From: CBDCBA01 sp965214125
GTDB taxonomy: Bacteria > Planctomycetota > Phycisphaerae > Tepidisphaerales > Tepidisphaeraceae
NCBI GenBank assembly: GCA_965214125.1
Contig: CBDCBA010000027.1
Coordinates: 310,001-374,000, forward strand
Reading direction: 5' to 3'
DNA: 64,000 bases
Positions 18,602-27,201 of the stretch are shown piece after piece; the stretch's first letter is position 1; each line of letters opens with the position of its first letter. The position numbers and the translations under genes were made by a program. The notes under the pieces are model-generated. The model was given only the letters and a program-made list of their open reading frames with translations. It ran no database searches and was not told the origin of the DNA.

Positions 18602-18740
18602 GGCGTTGCCCTTCGGGCGAAGGTACGTCGGCGGGCGGGCGATCGGTTTGGCGATCGGTCGGTCAGGCAAAGGCCGGACGGGCGAAGGATTCGCGATGTC
18701 CGGCCCCCTAAGCGGGCGAGTGCGGCGGGCGGCGTGGCGG

Positions 18741-20591
18741 CTACTCGGGGATGCGGAAAACCACCTCGGTTTGCAGCGGCTGCTCGAGCTTGCCGTCGTC
18801 ATCGCTGGCCTCGACCACGATGCGAATGAGCTTCGGGCCAAGGGGGAAGTCGAAGGGCGCCGTGTTCTGCGCGTCGATGTCGACGGGTCCCCAGGCACAG
18901 GTGTAGGAACTGACAAAGGGTGCGGGCGTGGCGCCCGCGTCGCCGTAGTTGCCGCTGGGCGGGTCCGCGAGTGGGTAGAGGCGCTCGTGCGGGAACGACG
19001 CGGGCACGCCTGCCCCGGCAAAGCCATCGGCCGTCAACGTCGCGCCGAGCGTCGCGTGGATGAACGTGCGAAGCGGCACGACATCCCCCGACTGCTCAAG
19101 GGCGGCCACGGCGCCGGGGATCACGCCGTCGCCATCGACGTCGCGCGGGAAGCCGTAGAAGCGCGGCTCGACCTGCCCGCCGGGACGGACGACGAAGTCG
19201 ATCTCACCGTCAGGCTCGACCTGCAACACATCGCCGAAGGTCGCGGTGCCGAAGTTCCTGTCCTGCGTGACGTAGTCGCCGGCATACTCGACAACGAACT
19301 GCCGGGCGGTCGGGGCGAGGAAGTGGAAACGCTGACCCATCCCCTTCGAGTCAAACGGCTGTTGGCCGAACGGGTTGGCCCAGAAGCGGATGTTGTAGCT
19401 CGCAAAGAAGTTGTACCACCAGGTATTCTCGAAGCTGCTGGCTGTGGGCGTGCGGCTGTCCTGATCGCCGGGGACGAACGGACCGCGGTAGTAGCTGGCG
19501 CCCGCGGCAAGCGGATCGGTGACAAACGCGAGGCGTTCCCGAAACTCCGTCGGCGTGGTCGCCGCGATGTCGTAGCGCGAGCGATAGAGGGTGACATCGG
19601 TCCCGCTCTCTTGAGGCCCCTGCGCCTCGGGGTCTTCGCCGGAGCGCACGACCGTCGCGTAGGTTAGCGGCGACAGCGCGCCGTCTGTCGCATCGGTTGG
19701 AGAATCCCAACCGTGGTACAGGAAGTTGACGAAGTTGCCGTCGTCATCGACGATCGAGTTCTCCGAGGTCGAGGGCGAGACCGTCGCGTTGTAAGGCGAA
19801 AGCAGGATGGCCATCCGGCCGAGCGCGAACTGGTCCGCGAACTGGTTATTGACGTTCGGCAGCCCGATGAGCCCACTGCTCGAGGTGTTGTAGTTAATGC
19901 GGGCAAACGGCAGGCCGGGCACGCCGTGGGCGTCGCTGCGGTCGAGTCGCGCGTAGTCGTTGTTGAAGATCCGCAGGTGGCCGTACCAGACGTACGCGCT
20001 CGGCCTGTCGAACGTGGTAAGGAACGCGCCGTCCCGCCCCGTCTGGCTTTCAAAGTTCCCTTTAACGAACATTCCGAACGTGTCCGTCCGAAACGTGCGG
20101 CGACCGTATCGCAACGGCGCGACGAAGTCGGCCGAATCCGCCTCGTCGCCGTCCCCGTTCGTGTCGAGCGTCAGGGCGGCAGTGACCCAGTCGTTCCGCG
20201 TCGGGGCCGTCGGGTCGTACGTCGCCTCCAAGTCGGCGTCGGCTTCGAAATCCTCCTGGTTCAGCCAGGTGGCCGCGTACGAGCTGCTGATGATGAAGAA
20301 CGGTGCCTGCGTGTGCGGCAGAATCCCCTCGCCGTCGGTCAGCGGGTCGTGATCGATCGAGTCCGTGCCCGTGAAGTCGATCTGCAACGCCGTGCGGACG
20401 GCGTCGAGGTTGCGGGTGACTTGGCCGGTTGCCTGGCTCTTGCCGATCGTTTCGCTCGTGGTGCGGAAGATCAGGCCGATCGCGAGCGTGAGGATCAGGA
20501 CCAGGGCGACCGAGATCATCAGCTCGGTGATCGTGAACCCGCCCCGCGGGCGGCGGGCAGTGGGGGAGGGGATGGGGGTGGGGGTATGCAT
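18741..20591 (-). CDS. GspJ/PilW-like pseudopilin
   Basis: From ATG 20591 the product is 616 residues. After a short basic leader comes the prepilin signature GGFTITELMISVALVLILTLAIGLIF, with cleavage expected after the second Gly and Glu at +5. The next stretch (NLDAVRTALQIDFTGTDSI) is like GspJ. The large globular part carries many Tyr/Asn-rich beta segments and DxDGDG-like stretches (DVDGDG, DTNGDGDEAD). GspJ is normally about 200 residues, so this one is greatly enlarged. It sits between a GspI/PilV-like and a GspK-like gene, matching the usual I-J-K order. Confidence 0.82.
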   Translation of the reverse strand: MHTPTPIPSPTARRPRGGFTITELMISVALVLILTLAIGLIFRTTSETIGKSQATGQVTRNLDAVRTALQIDFTGTDSIDHDPLTDGEGILPHTQAPFFIISSSYAATWLNQEDFEADADLEATYDPTAPTRNDWVTAALTLDTNGDGDEADSADFVAPLRYGRRTFRTDTFGMFVKGNFESQTGRDGAFLTTFDRPSAYVWYGHLRIFNNDYARLDRSDAHGVPGLPFARINYNTSSSGLIGLPNVNNQFADQFALGRMAILLSPYNATVSPSTSENSIVDDDGNFVNFLYHGWDSPTDATDGALSPLTYATVVRSGEDPEAQGPQESGTDVTLYRSRYDIAATTPTEFRERLAFVTDPLAAGASYYRGPFVPGDQDSRTPTASSFENTWWYNFFASYNIRFWANPFGQQPFDSKGMGQRFHFLAPTARQFVVEYAGDYVTQDRNFGTATFGDVLQVEPDGEIDFVVRPGGQVEPRFYGFPRDVDGDGVIPGAVAALEQSGDVVPLRTFIHATLGATLTADGFAGAGVPASFPHERLYPLADPPSGNYGDAGATPAPFVSSYTCAWGPVDIDAQNTAPFDFPLGPKLIRIVVEASDDDGKLEQPLQTEVVFRIPE

Positions 20592-20658
20592 CGCGGGGTC
20601 CTCCATCAAGGCAAATACGGGCATCACGAAACAGGCGGGCTGGCGGAGCGGGGGGCCG

Positions 20659-21828
20659 TTAGCGGAGCGGGCGGCCATCAAGGTGGCGGACGACCTGCGT
20701 CGGGCCGACGTGGGGGTTGTCCGTGTCGTCCCAGCCGTCGGGCGCCGCAACGTTTGTCGGGTCGGCATTCTCCAAGCCCCGGCCGATCAGGTAAGCGGGT
20801 ATGAACGGGGCCTGACTACTCAGGAAGTCGTCCCGCTCGCCGAGCGTGTACGTGCCGCCCCAGGCGTCGGCGCTGAAGTCATCCTCGGGGTCGCCGGGGT
20901 CGCCCGACTCGCGGACGGCGTCGGAGCGGAGGCCGGCGTCGGGCAGCAGCGTCCAGCTCGTAGGGCCGTCACCGTCTGGAGCTGCGTCGGCGGCGGAGAC
21001 GGGCGAGCCCAGCCGGTAGACGCGCAGTCGGCCTTGGGGATCGGTCACCACCACGGCCGCCCCCTCAACGGCGGCCTCGCGAATTTGCTGGTTCGAGATT
21101 TCGGCCCGGCCGCTCATCTTGGCCACGTCGTCGATCTCCAAGTTGGGCACGCCATCGATAAACGCCCGGCCGCCGTGGGTGGCGATCAGGATCGGCAGCG
21201 GGTGGTTGTCCATCCGCCGCAGCGTCGGGCTTGCGATGTCGGTGGGGAAATTCGAAACATCGTAGAAGTCGGCATAGAAGTCCGACGCGGGCACGCCGGC
21301 GACCGTGGATGTGGGGAACTGCTCGATGTTCCGCGACCGCACGGCCACCAGCGCCACCTGCGGCGGCTCGGTTTCGTCGGCGCGGGAGACGAACGGGATC
21401 CACGCGAGCGTCGGGTCGCTGGAGACGACGCGGTTGCCGAACGTGCGCTGCAGGACGCCGGCCTCGCCGCTGGTGAAAAGCGGGTCGGGAACCGGGTTCG
21501 GGTCGGTCGTTAGCCAGTCGCCGTCGCGGTAGGGCCAGGTCCAAGGTCGCTGAAATTCGAGGGACGCCGAGATGGTCGCAACGGTCGGCGGCAAGCCGTC
21601 GCCGCCGGTGTCGGCGTAGGCCTGCTCGACGACGTGGAAGCCGCTCTCGATCGCCGCGCTGCCGGCGGCGTTGTCGCGCGTCTCCTGGGCGGTGCGGATG
21701 GCGACCGGGAGCATCGCGGCGATCATGATGACGCCCACGCCGAGCACCAGCACGGCGAACATCACCTCGATGAACGTGAACCCGCCGCGGGCCGGTTGGT
21801 CGTGCTTGGGTGGCGTTGGCGTGGACAT
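20659..21828 (-). CDS. GspI/PilV-like pseudopilin
   Basis: From ATG 21828 the product is 389 residues. The leader ends in GG before FTFIEVMFAVLVLGVGVIMIAAMLP, a type IV prepilin N-terminus with Glu at +5. The Val/Leu-Gly pattern is typical of GspI and PilV. The next stretch (AGSAAIESGFHVVEQAYADTGG) is helical, followed by an unfamiliar globular domain. GspI proteins are usually about 125 residues. It should sit near the pseudopilus tip with the neighbouring J- and K-like proteins. Confidence 0.83.
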   Translation of the reverse strand: MSTPTPPKHDQPARGGFTFIEVMFAVLVLGVGVIMIAAMLPVAIRTAQETRDNAAGSAAIESGFHVVEQAYADTGGDGLPPTVATISASLEFQRPWTWPYRDGDWLTTDPNPVPDPLFTSGEAGVLQRTFGNRVVSSDPTLAWIPFVSRADETEPPQVALVAVRSRNIEQFPTSTVAGVPASDFYADFYDVSNFPTDIASPTLRRMDNHPLPILIATHGGRAFIDGVPNLEIDDVAKMSGRAEISNQQIREAAVEGAAVVVTDPQGRLRVYRLGSPVSAADAAPDGDGPTSWTLLPDAGLRSDAVRESGDPGDPEDDFSADAWGGTYTLGERDDFLSSQAPFIPAYLIGRGLENADPTNVAAPDGWDDTDNPHVGPTQVVRHLDGRPLR

Positions 21829-21885
21829 GGCGGGTGGGTCGAAAGAATCGGGCAAAACGGCGAAAGCGACGCGGGAGACTCGGCG

Positions 21886-23286
21886 TTAGTCGGCCTGGTC
21901 GCCGCTGTTAGAGACGAGCGTGCCGCTGAAGCGGTTGACCAGCAGCGGCTCGGTGTTCGCGTCGAGCCAACGCTCCTCGGCGTACTCGTTGAAGATCGGG
22001 CCGCCGAGCTGCGTCCAGTGGTCCTCGGTCTGGTCGTAGTTCGGGTAGGACGGGATAATGTCGGCGTCGCTGGTCACGAAGTCGAGGATGGCATCCTCCG
22101 CGTCAACACTGCGGAAGAACGATCCCTTCCAATTTTGGGCCGTGCCGTCGGCGGCGGCGCTCTCGAACTCGTCGTTGCGGTAGACAACCACGCCGAAGCC
22201 GCTTTGCAGCGACGTCATGCCGGGGCGCAGCGACGGGTCGAGCATGCCGGCCACGAGCACGTTGGGACCGAGGCCGTTGAAGACGGACGCCGTGTTCGCG
22301 CGGAGAATGCTGCTCTCGGGCGGGCCGCCGTTGGCGTCAGCAAAGACTTGGTCGAGCCCCATCGCGAAGCTCAGTTTTGAGCCGGCGGTGACAATGTAGT
22401 CGACCTGCACCAGCCGGCCGGTCCGGTCGAAGGCGATCAGGCCGGCGCGGGTGTAGCGCTCGATGAACGGCTCGCTCGCGGGCGGGTTCGGGATGGCCCC
22501 CTGCACGTCCTGGGTTGTGCCGTCGGTCCCCTGCTCGAGGGCAGCGCCGGTGATGATTTGCATTCCGACGCCCGCGGGCAGGACTTCGATCGGGATGTCG
22601 GTCAGCAGGATGAGCTCGGAGTTGCTGTTCGCGGTCGTGTAGGAGTCGTTGCTGCGGTTGCCGTCGCCTCCGTCGCTGCGAAACGTGCCGGTGGAGATCT
22701 CGGCCGTTGTGCCGGAATCCGGTTCGGTCGGCGGAACAAACCCGCCCGTCCCCTCGATCCCAGGGCTCGTGACCGACTGCCCGAAGCTGCGCGGCTCGAA
22801 CGTCGCGACAATGGGGCGGCCGAGGTAGCCGGCATAGTTGCCGTCGTAGTCGGTCTCGTTGCCGTCGGACGCGAGGGCGATGACTCGGTCGGCCGTCATC
22901 ACGGCTTCGCTGCGCGTGCCGCCGATCGGGTCGGTGGTGGCCCCCTGGTAGTCCGCCGTGTTGTCGAAGGGCTTGTACTCGTCGTACGGGTCCGGGTCGC
23001 TGCTGGCGTTGCCGACGGCGACGAAGGCGACGCTGGTGCGGCCCTCGCCGTCGACGAAGAAGTAGGCCCCGCACGTCACGCCGCGCCGCACCGCCTCGGC
23101 GCGGGCGCGGCCCAGGCTGGCGGAGACGATGTTCTGCCCCGCCTCCACGCTGCGGCTGCCCTGCGCCGCGTTGAACGCCGGCAACGCGATCGCCAGGATG
23201 ATGATGATGACCCCGAGGATCACCAGCATCTCCGTCAGCGTGAAGCCGCGCGGCTGGCGGCGAGGTTGGGCGTAGCGATCAGGCAT
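21886..23286 (-). CDS. GspH/FimT-like pseudopilin
   Basis: The 466-residue product starts at ATG 23286. The short leader ends in RG before FTLTEMLVILGVIIIILAIALPAF, giving Gly at -1 and Glu at +5. The following SVEAGQNIVSASLGRARAEAVRRG stretch matches GspH/FimT proteins, which have a conserved 'ARxEAIRR' region. A large acidic, Asn/Gly-rich domain follows. GspH is normally about 170 residues. It is the fifth pseudopilin-like gene in operon order. Confidence 0.84.
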   Translation of the reverse strand: MPDRYAQPRRQPRGFTLTEMLVILGVIIIILAIALPAFNAAQGSRSVEAGQNIVSASLGRARAEAVRRGVTCGAYFFVDGEGRTSVAFVAVGNASSDPDPYDEYKPFDNTADYQGATTDPIGGTRSEAVMTADRVIALASDGNETDYDGNYAGYLGRPIVATFEPRSFGQSVTSPGIEGTGGFVPPTEPDSGTTAEISTGTFRSDGGDGNRSNDSYTTANSNSELILLTDIPIEVLPAGVGMQIITGAALEQGTDGTTQDVQGAIPNPPASEPFIERYTRAGLIAFDRTGRLVQVDYIVTAGSKLSFAMGLDQVFADANGGPPESSILRANTASVFNGLGPNVLVAGMLDPSLRPGMTSLQSGFGVVVYRNDEFESAAADGTAQNWKGSFFRSVDAEDAILDFVTSDADIIPSYPNYDQTEDHWTQLGGPIFNEYAEERWLDANTEPLLVNRFSGTLVSNSGDQAD

Positions 23287-23334
23287 GGCGGGCGGGCTGG
23301 AAAAGGAAACGCGGGCAACGGGGGTGGCGGGCCG

Positions 23335-24177
23335 TTAGTCGGTAATCAGGGTCTGGGTGGCGTCGTAGAAGGCGACGTCGGCGGAGTAGACGTTGTCCGA
23401 GGCCTTCTTGAAGCTGCCGTCGGGGCCGGCGCTGACGAAGAAGCCTTCGCCGTCGCGGGCCGCCACGCGCACGCCGGCGGCGGTCAGGGCGGGGTTCGCC
23501 CCCTCCTCGAACTCCAGCCATTCCTCCGGCGGCGCGCCGTCGACGGAGCCCATTCCCACCGGCGGAACCCACAGGATCACGCCGCCCCAGCCGTCGAGCA
23601 GCAGGGCCGGCTCCAGGCGGTCGCCCTCGTCGACGTCGTCAGACTCATTCGTGTCGGCGAACGCGAAGCCGGCGACGGCGTCGTAGGCGATCTGCGACCC
23701 CTTGGCGTCGCTCGGAAGCGCGTCGAACGCCTCGGCGTTGACCGGAATCCGCAGCAGGCGAATGAGCACCTGCTGCGTGATCGTGGCCACGTTGAACTGG
23801 CCGGTGTCGGGATCGTGCTCGATCTCGGCGAAGGCCGCGGGCTCGGCGAAGTCGGGCGCGGGCAGCACGTCGTCCGCGTCAACGGTGTTGTTGCCGTCGA
23901 AGTCGACCAGGCGTAGCGCGCTGGGCAATTGGCGGGACGTCGAACTTGCGCCGGCGGCAACCGAGTCACCAGTGTTGCGGCCGTAGTTGGCGAGCATTGT
24001 GCGGAGCGACTCGAAGCGCGTGTCGGTCGATCGGGCCGAGGCGCCATCAAGGGTGCTGGCGACGCCGACGACGATCAGGCCGGTCACGAGCGCGATGATG
24101 CCGATGACGACGAGGAGCTCCAGCAGCGTGAAGCCCGCGGCGCGGCGTCGACGGGATTGGGCAGGGGTCAGAACCAT
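23335..24177 (-). CDS. GspG-like pseudopilin
   Basis: From ATG 24177 the product is 280 residues. The leader ends AAG before FTLLELLVVIGIIALVTGLIVVG, a complete class III signal with Glu at +5. The C-terminal part has GWGGVILWVPP and a GPDGSFKKASDNVYSAD ending. The 'W-G' and 'sxGpDg' elements near the C-terminus are GspG traits linked to calcium binding. An upstream open extension to 24747 overlaps the neighbouring gene and is rejected. Confidence 0.83.
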   Translation of the reverse strand: MVLTPAQSRRRRAAGFTLLELLVVIGIIALVTGLIVVGVASTLDGASARSTDTRFESLRTMLANYGRNTGDSVAAGASSTSRQLPSALRLVDFDGNNTVDADDVLPAPDFAEPAAFAEIEHDPDTGQFNVATITQQVLIRLLRIPVNAEAFDALPSDAKGSQIAYDAVAGFAFADTNESDDVDEGDRLEPALLLDGWGGVILWVPPVGMGSVDGAPPEEWLEFEEGANPALTAAGVRVAARDGEGFFVSAGPDGSFKKASDNVYSADVAFYDATQTLITD

Positions 24178-24338
24178 CGCGGGGCGGGGCTGGCGGAGCG
24201 TTGGGGCGATCGTGGGCGTCGGTGGGCGACCGGGCGGTCGCGCGACGGTCGCTGCGGGCGCGGCGACGGAAGTGGCGTGACACGGGCCTGCCACGGGTGC
24301 GACGGAGCGCGGTTCGGCAGCCCGGTGTCCGCGGCATC

Positions 24339-24989
24339 CTACAGATTGTCCACCTGCTCGCCTCCGCCCGCTCCCGCCGGCGACGGCGCCAGCGACACGC
24401 CGCCCGCCCGCCCGGCCGCCGGCTCGGCCTCGGTGGAGGCCGTTTCGTAGCTGTACAGGTTGTCGTCCCGCGTCAGGAACCGCCCGTCCGGCCCGGCGCT
24501 GAAGAAGAACGGGCCGTCGCCCGGCGCGGTGCCGATCAGCGGCGAACCCGACGCCATGAAGGCGATCGGCGTGCCCCAGGGGTCGCGCAGGGTCTGGCCG
24601 TCGTAGAGCAGGCTGCCGAGGGCGGCCGCCGGACTGCCGGCGTCGTCGACCGAGCCGGGCCGCAGCGAGGTAACGGCGCGGCGGTTGTTCTCCAGGACGC
24701 GTGCCGCCAAGGCTGCCTCCGTAGGCCGGGCGGCAAACGGGGCCCACTCGTCGTCAGCGGGCAAGAGGGAGGGAATCTCGGGAAGCCGCGCCTCCCGCTG
24801 CCGGTAGCCGGCCAGGGTTTGATCCAGCTCCGCCAGCACCCGCGACGCCAGCGCGTGGGCCGACTCGCGGCGCACGCGGCGGGCGAGCGACACCACGAGC
24901 CCGAGCACCACCGTCAGCGTGACGATGACGAGCAGCAGTTCCGACAGCGCCAACCCGGTGCGGGCTCGGCGGACGCCGCTACTCGACAT
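24339..24989 (-). CDS. Atypical GspG/H-like pseudopilin
   Basis: From ATG 24989 the product is 216 residues, and it overlaps the end of the preceding gene by 11 bases. The N-terminus has RTGLALSELLLVIVTLTVVLGLVV. Gly -1 and Glu +5 are kept, but the usual Phe at +1 is Leu. The C-terminal part has DPWGTPIAFMAS and FFFSAGPDGRF, the 'DPWG..y...S.GPDG' pattern of GspG. The very end is Pro/Gly/Ala-rich. It is probably a minor or variant pseudopilin subunit. Confidence 0.77.
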   Translation of the reverse strand: MSSSGVRRARTGLALSELLLVIVTLTVVLGLVVSLARRVRRESAHALASRVLAELDQTLAGYRQREARLPEIPSLLPADDEWAPFAARPTEAALAARVLENNRRAVTSLRPGSVDDAGSPAAALGSLLYDGQTLRDPWGTPIAFMASGSPLIGTAPGDGPFFFSAGPDGRFLTRDDNLYSYETASTEAEPAAGRAGGVSLAPSPAGAGGGEQVDNL

Positions 24990-25971
24990 CGCCCTTGAAC
25001 GGCTCGAAGTTGGCCACGCTGTTGACGCCGTATTCGCCGTCGTCGTCGCTGGCGATGAGCAGGAACGGCCCGGTGTACGCGGCCGTCTCGCCGGGGCCGA
25101 GGGCGCCGTCGCGGTCGAGGTCGCCGAGCATGACGTTGAGCTCGCCATTGGTTTCATCGTCCACCTGGCGGGCGGCGAGGTGAAGGTGGTTGTCGGCCGC
25201 GTTGTACAGGCCGTCCTGGCGGGCGAGGCCGCTGCCCATGGTGGGCGAGTTGACGCTCACGAAGCCGCCGCGCGTCCGCGTGCCGCCGGCGAAGGTTTCG
25301 TCGTCGAATGTCACCGTCAGGTCCGGCGTGCTCCGCAGGGCCGGGTAGTAGAGGATCGGTTGGCCGTTGCGGTCGAGGATGACCACGTCTGGTTCGAACT
25401 CGCCGTCCGCATTCTTGCGCAGGCTCCACCGCTCGGCTTCGAGGTACGGGCCGTAGGTGTCGCCGGGCAGGTAGAACGCATATGCGCCAGTTTCTGGATC
25501 CCTGATCGCCTGACGGTCGGCTTTGAATCCGAAAAGTCCGTTTTCGTCGCCAAATCCGTCTTGAAATGCCGTCAGCAAATCACTCAAAGTCACCTCGTCG
25601 GGAGTCTCGTTGAAAAGGTCGGACTTCGGCGCTGGTCCGAAGAGTGCCCGTGCAAGCAACCGGGCGCCGCGATCGGAGCGGTAATTCAGTGCCTCGGTAT
25701 CGTCAAGATTGGGCGAGCTGGGATGCTCGCGGGTGTCAAATCGTGGGTAGTCGCCGAAGTCCGACTGGTACGTCTCGAGCGCCGTGGCGATCGAGTTGAG
25801 GGACGCCCGCTGGGCAGCGCGTTCGCCGCTGGAATAGACGCGGTTCACGGCCGGCAGCAGGATGGCCATCAGCAGCAGGATGATGCCGATGACCACGATC
25901 AACTCCGCAAGCGTGAAGCCGGCGGAGCGGCCGGTCGGGCGACGACGGATTGTGGCGGAAGCGTTCGACAT
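24979..25971 (-). CDS. GspG-like pseudopilin
   Basis: From ATG 25971 the product is 330 residues; a further ATG at 25986 would add five. The signature is SAGFTLAELIVVIGIILLLMAILLPAV, with Gly -1 and Glu +5. The AQRASLNSIATALETYQSDFGDYP stretch is very like GspG, where a 'ALxxYxxDxGxYP' segment follows the N-terminal helix. The C-terminal ASDDDGEYGVNSVANF replaces the GspG 'SxGpDg' calcium loop with an acidic one. It is the second pseudopilin-like gene after the GspF-like gene. Confidence 0.85.
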   Translation of the reverse strand: MSNASATIRRRPTGRSAGFTLAELIVVIGIILLLMAILLPAVNRVYSSGERAAQRASLNSIATALETYQSDFGDYPRFDTREHPSSPNLDDTEALNYRSDRGARLLARALFGPAPKSDLFNETPDEVTLSDLLTAFQDGFGDENGLFGFKADRQAIRDPETGAYAFYLPGDTYGPYLEAERWSLRKNADGEFEPDVVILDRNGQPILYYPALRSTPDLTVTFDDETFAGGTRTRGGFVSVNSPTMGSGLARQDGLYNAADNHLHLAARQVDDETNGELNVMLGDLDRDGALGPGETAAYTGPFLLIASDDDGEYGVNSVANFEPFKGDVE

Positions 25972-26019
25972 CGCGAGCGGGGGCAAAAAAGGGCGAATCA
26001 GTGACCGGCGTGGAACGGG

Positions 26020-27126
26020 CTACGCCCCGCCGACGTTGCCGAAGTTGGTAATGTCGTCGCGGGTGCCGAAGACGCGGTCGCGCCCGGCGGAGATGATGAC
26101 AATGCTGTCAGCCTTGACCGCCTTGCCGGGGTTGGCGCGGTCCTGGAGGTACGGCACGCCGTCGTAAGGGCCGGGGTTTTCCTCGCCCGTGTCCGTGTTC
26201 GGCTCGAATTCGTCGTAACCGTTGTCGTCGTCGTCGTCGGTCCCGACGCGCAGGCCGTGGAAGCGGTCGTTTGTGTCGTGGAACGCGTCGATCGCCTCGC
26301 GGCCGACGCCGATGAACGGCCCGCCCATCGAGTCGCCGAGCTCGCCGGTGTAGCCACGCACCTGATTGAGCCCGAAGATGGGCCGCTCGGCGGGGTCGAT
26401 GTGGGCCACCGCGGCGGTGCGGCCGACACGCTGGTTGGCGCGGATTACCAGAATCGGCATGCGGCTCGGGAAGCGGTCGACGATTTCGGGCACCACGGTG
26501 TCCATCGCCAGGCCGCTCTCGTCGACCCAGCGGCCGCTTTGACGAGGGTCATACGTGTTAGGATCCCCGTCAATATCTTTGTCAGCTTCAACGGCTCCAC
26601 TGAAGGCAACGTCGAAATCACCAACAAGATGGGTCGACAGGTCGCGCGGCTGCAAATCGAGGTAGGAGTTGTACGACTTGCCCTGCCCGCTGCGCAGCTC
26701 GACCGGCCCGCGCCCGACCGCGGCGGGGTCGAAGACGATCTCGCCGTCCTCATTGAGCACGAGGCCGCCCATCGTGGAGAGGACGAAGTTCTCCGTGCCG
26801 GTCACACCCTCGAGTTCCTCGTCCTGACCGACGTAAAGGTCCTCGTCGATCACGTTCACGCCGAGCCCGCCGAGGGGGCTGTTGCCGTCATCGAGGCCGA
26901 TCTCGTCGTCGGCGAAGACGCCGGGGTAGGCCTGCCAGTCGGTGTAGTAGTTTCGGGCGGCGTTGTCCATCGCGCGGACAAGCGCGGCGGTGTCGGTCGC
27001 GAAGCCGACGGCGCGGACGCGGTTGACCGTCGGGATCAGGATCGCCACCAGGATGGCGATGATGCCGATCACGATCAGCAACTCCGTGAGAGTGAACCCG
27101 GTCCGCTTGCGACTGTGCGTTGCCAT
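26020..27126 (-). CDS. GspG-like major pseudopilin candidate
   Basis: From ATG 27126 the product is 368 residues. The N-terminus RTGFTLTELLIVIGIIAILVAILIPTVNRVR is a textbook prepilin signal. DNAARNYYTDWQAYPGVF follows the long helix as in GspG. The C-terminal IVIISAGRDRVFGTRDDITNFG matches the conserved 'sxGpDg..gt.dDi.n' ending. It directly follows the GspF-like gene, the position held by gspG in classic type II operons, so it is the best candidate for the main pilus subunit. Confidence 0.87.
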   Translation of the reverse strand: MATHSRKRTGFTLTELLIVIGIIAILVAILIPTVNRVRAVGFATDTAALVRAMDNAARNYYTDWQAYPGVFADDEIGLDDGNSPLGGLGVNVIDEDLYVGQDEELEGVTGTENFVLSTMGGLVLNEDGEIVFDPAAVGRGPVELRSGQGKSYNSYLDLQPRDLSTHLVGDFDVAFSGAVEADKDIDGDPNTYDPRQSGRWVDESGLAMDTVVPEIVDRFPSRMPILVIRANQRVGRTAAVAHIDPAERPIFGLNQVRGYTGELGDSMGGPFIGVGREAIDAFHDTNDRFHGLRVGTDDDDDNGYDEFEPNTDTGEENPGPYDGVPYLQDRANPGKAVKADSIVIISAGRDRVFGTRDDITNFGNVGGA

Positions 27127-27201
27127 GATGACCTCCATACCGGCGACCTGCGAACTCCAACAACAACAAACCACCATCCACCCACCCAGCACCCCCGCTC
27201 G

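Noticed and set aside
18602..19027. N-terminal extension of the giant GspK-like protein
   Set aside because: It overlaps the end of the GspJ-like gene and is Arg/Thr/Ser-rich; the pilin-like start after ATG 18601 is the natural one.
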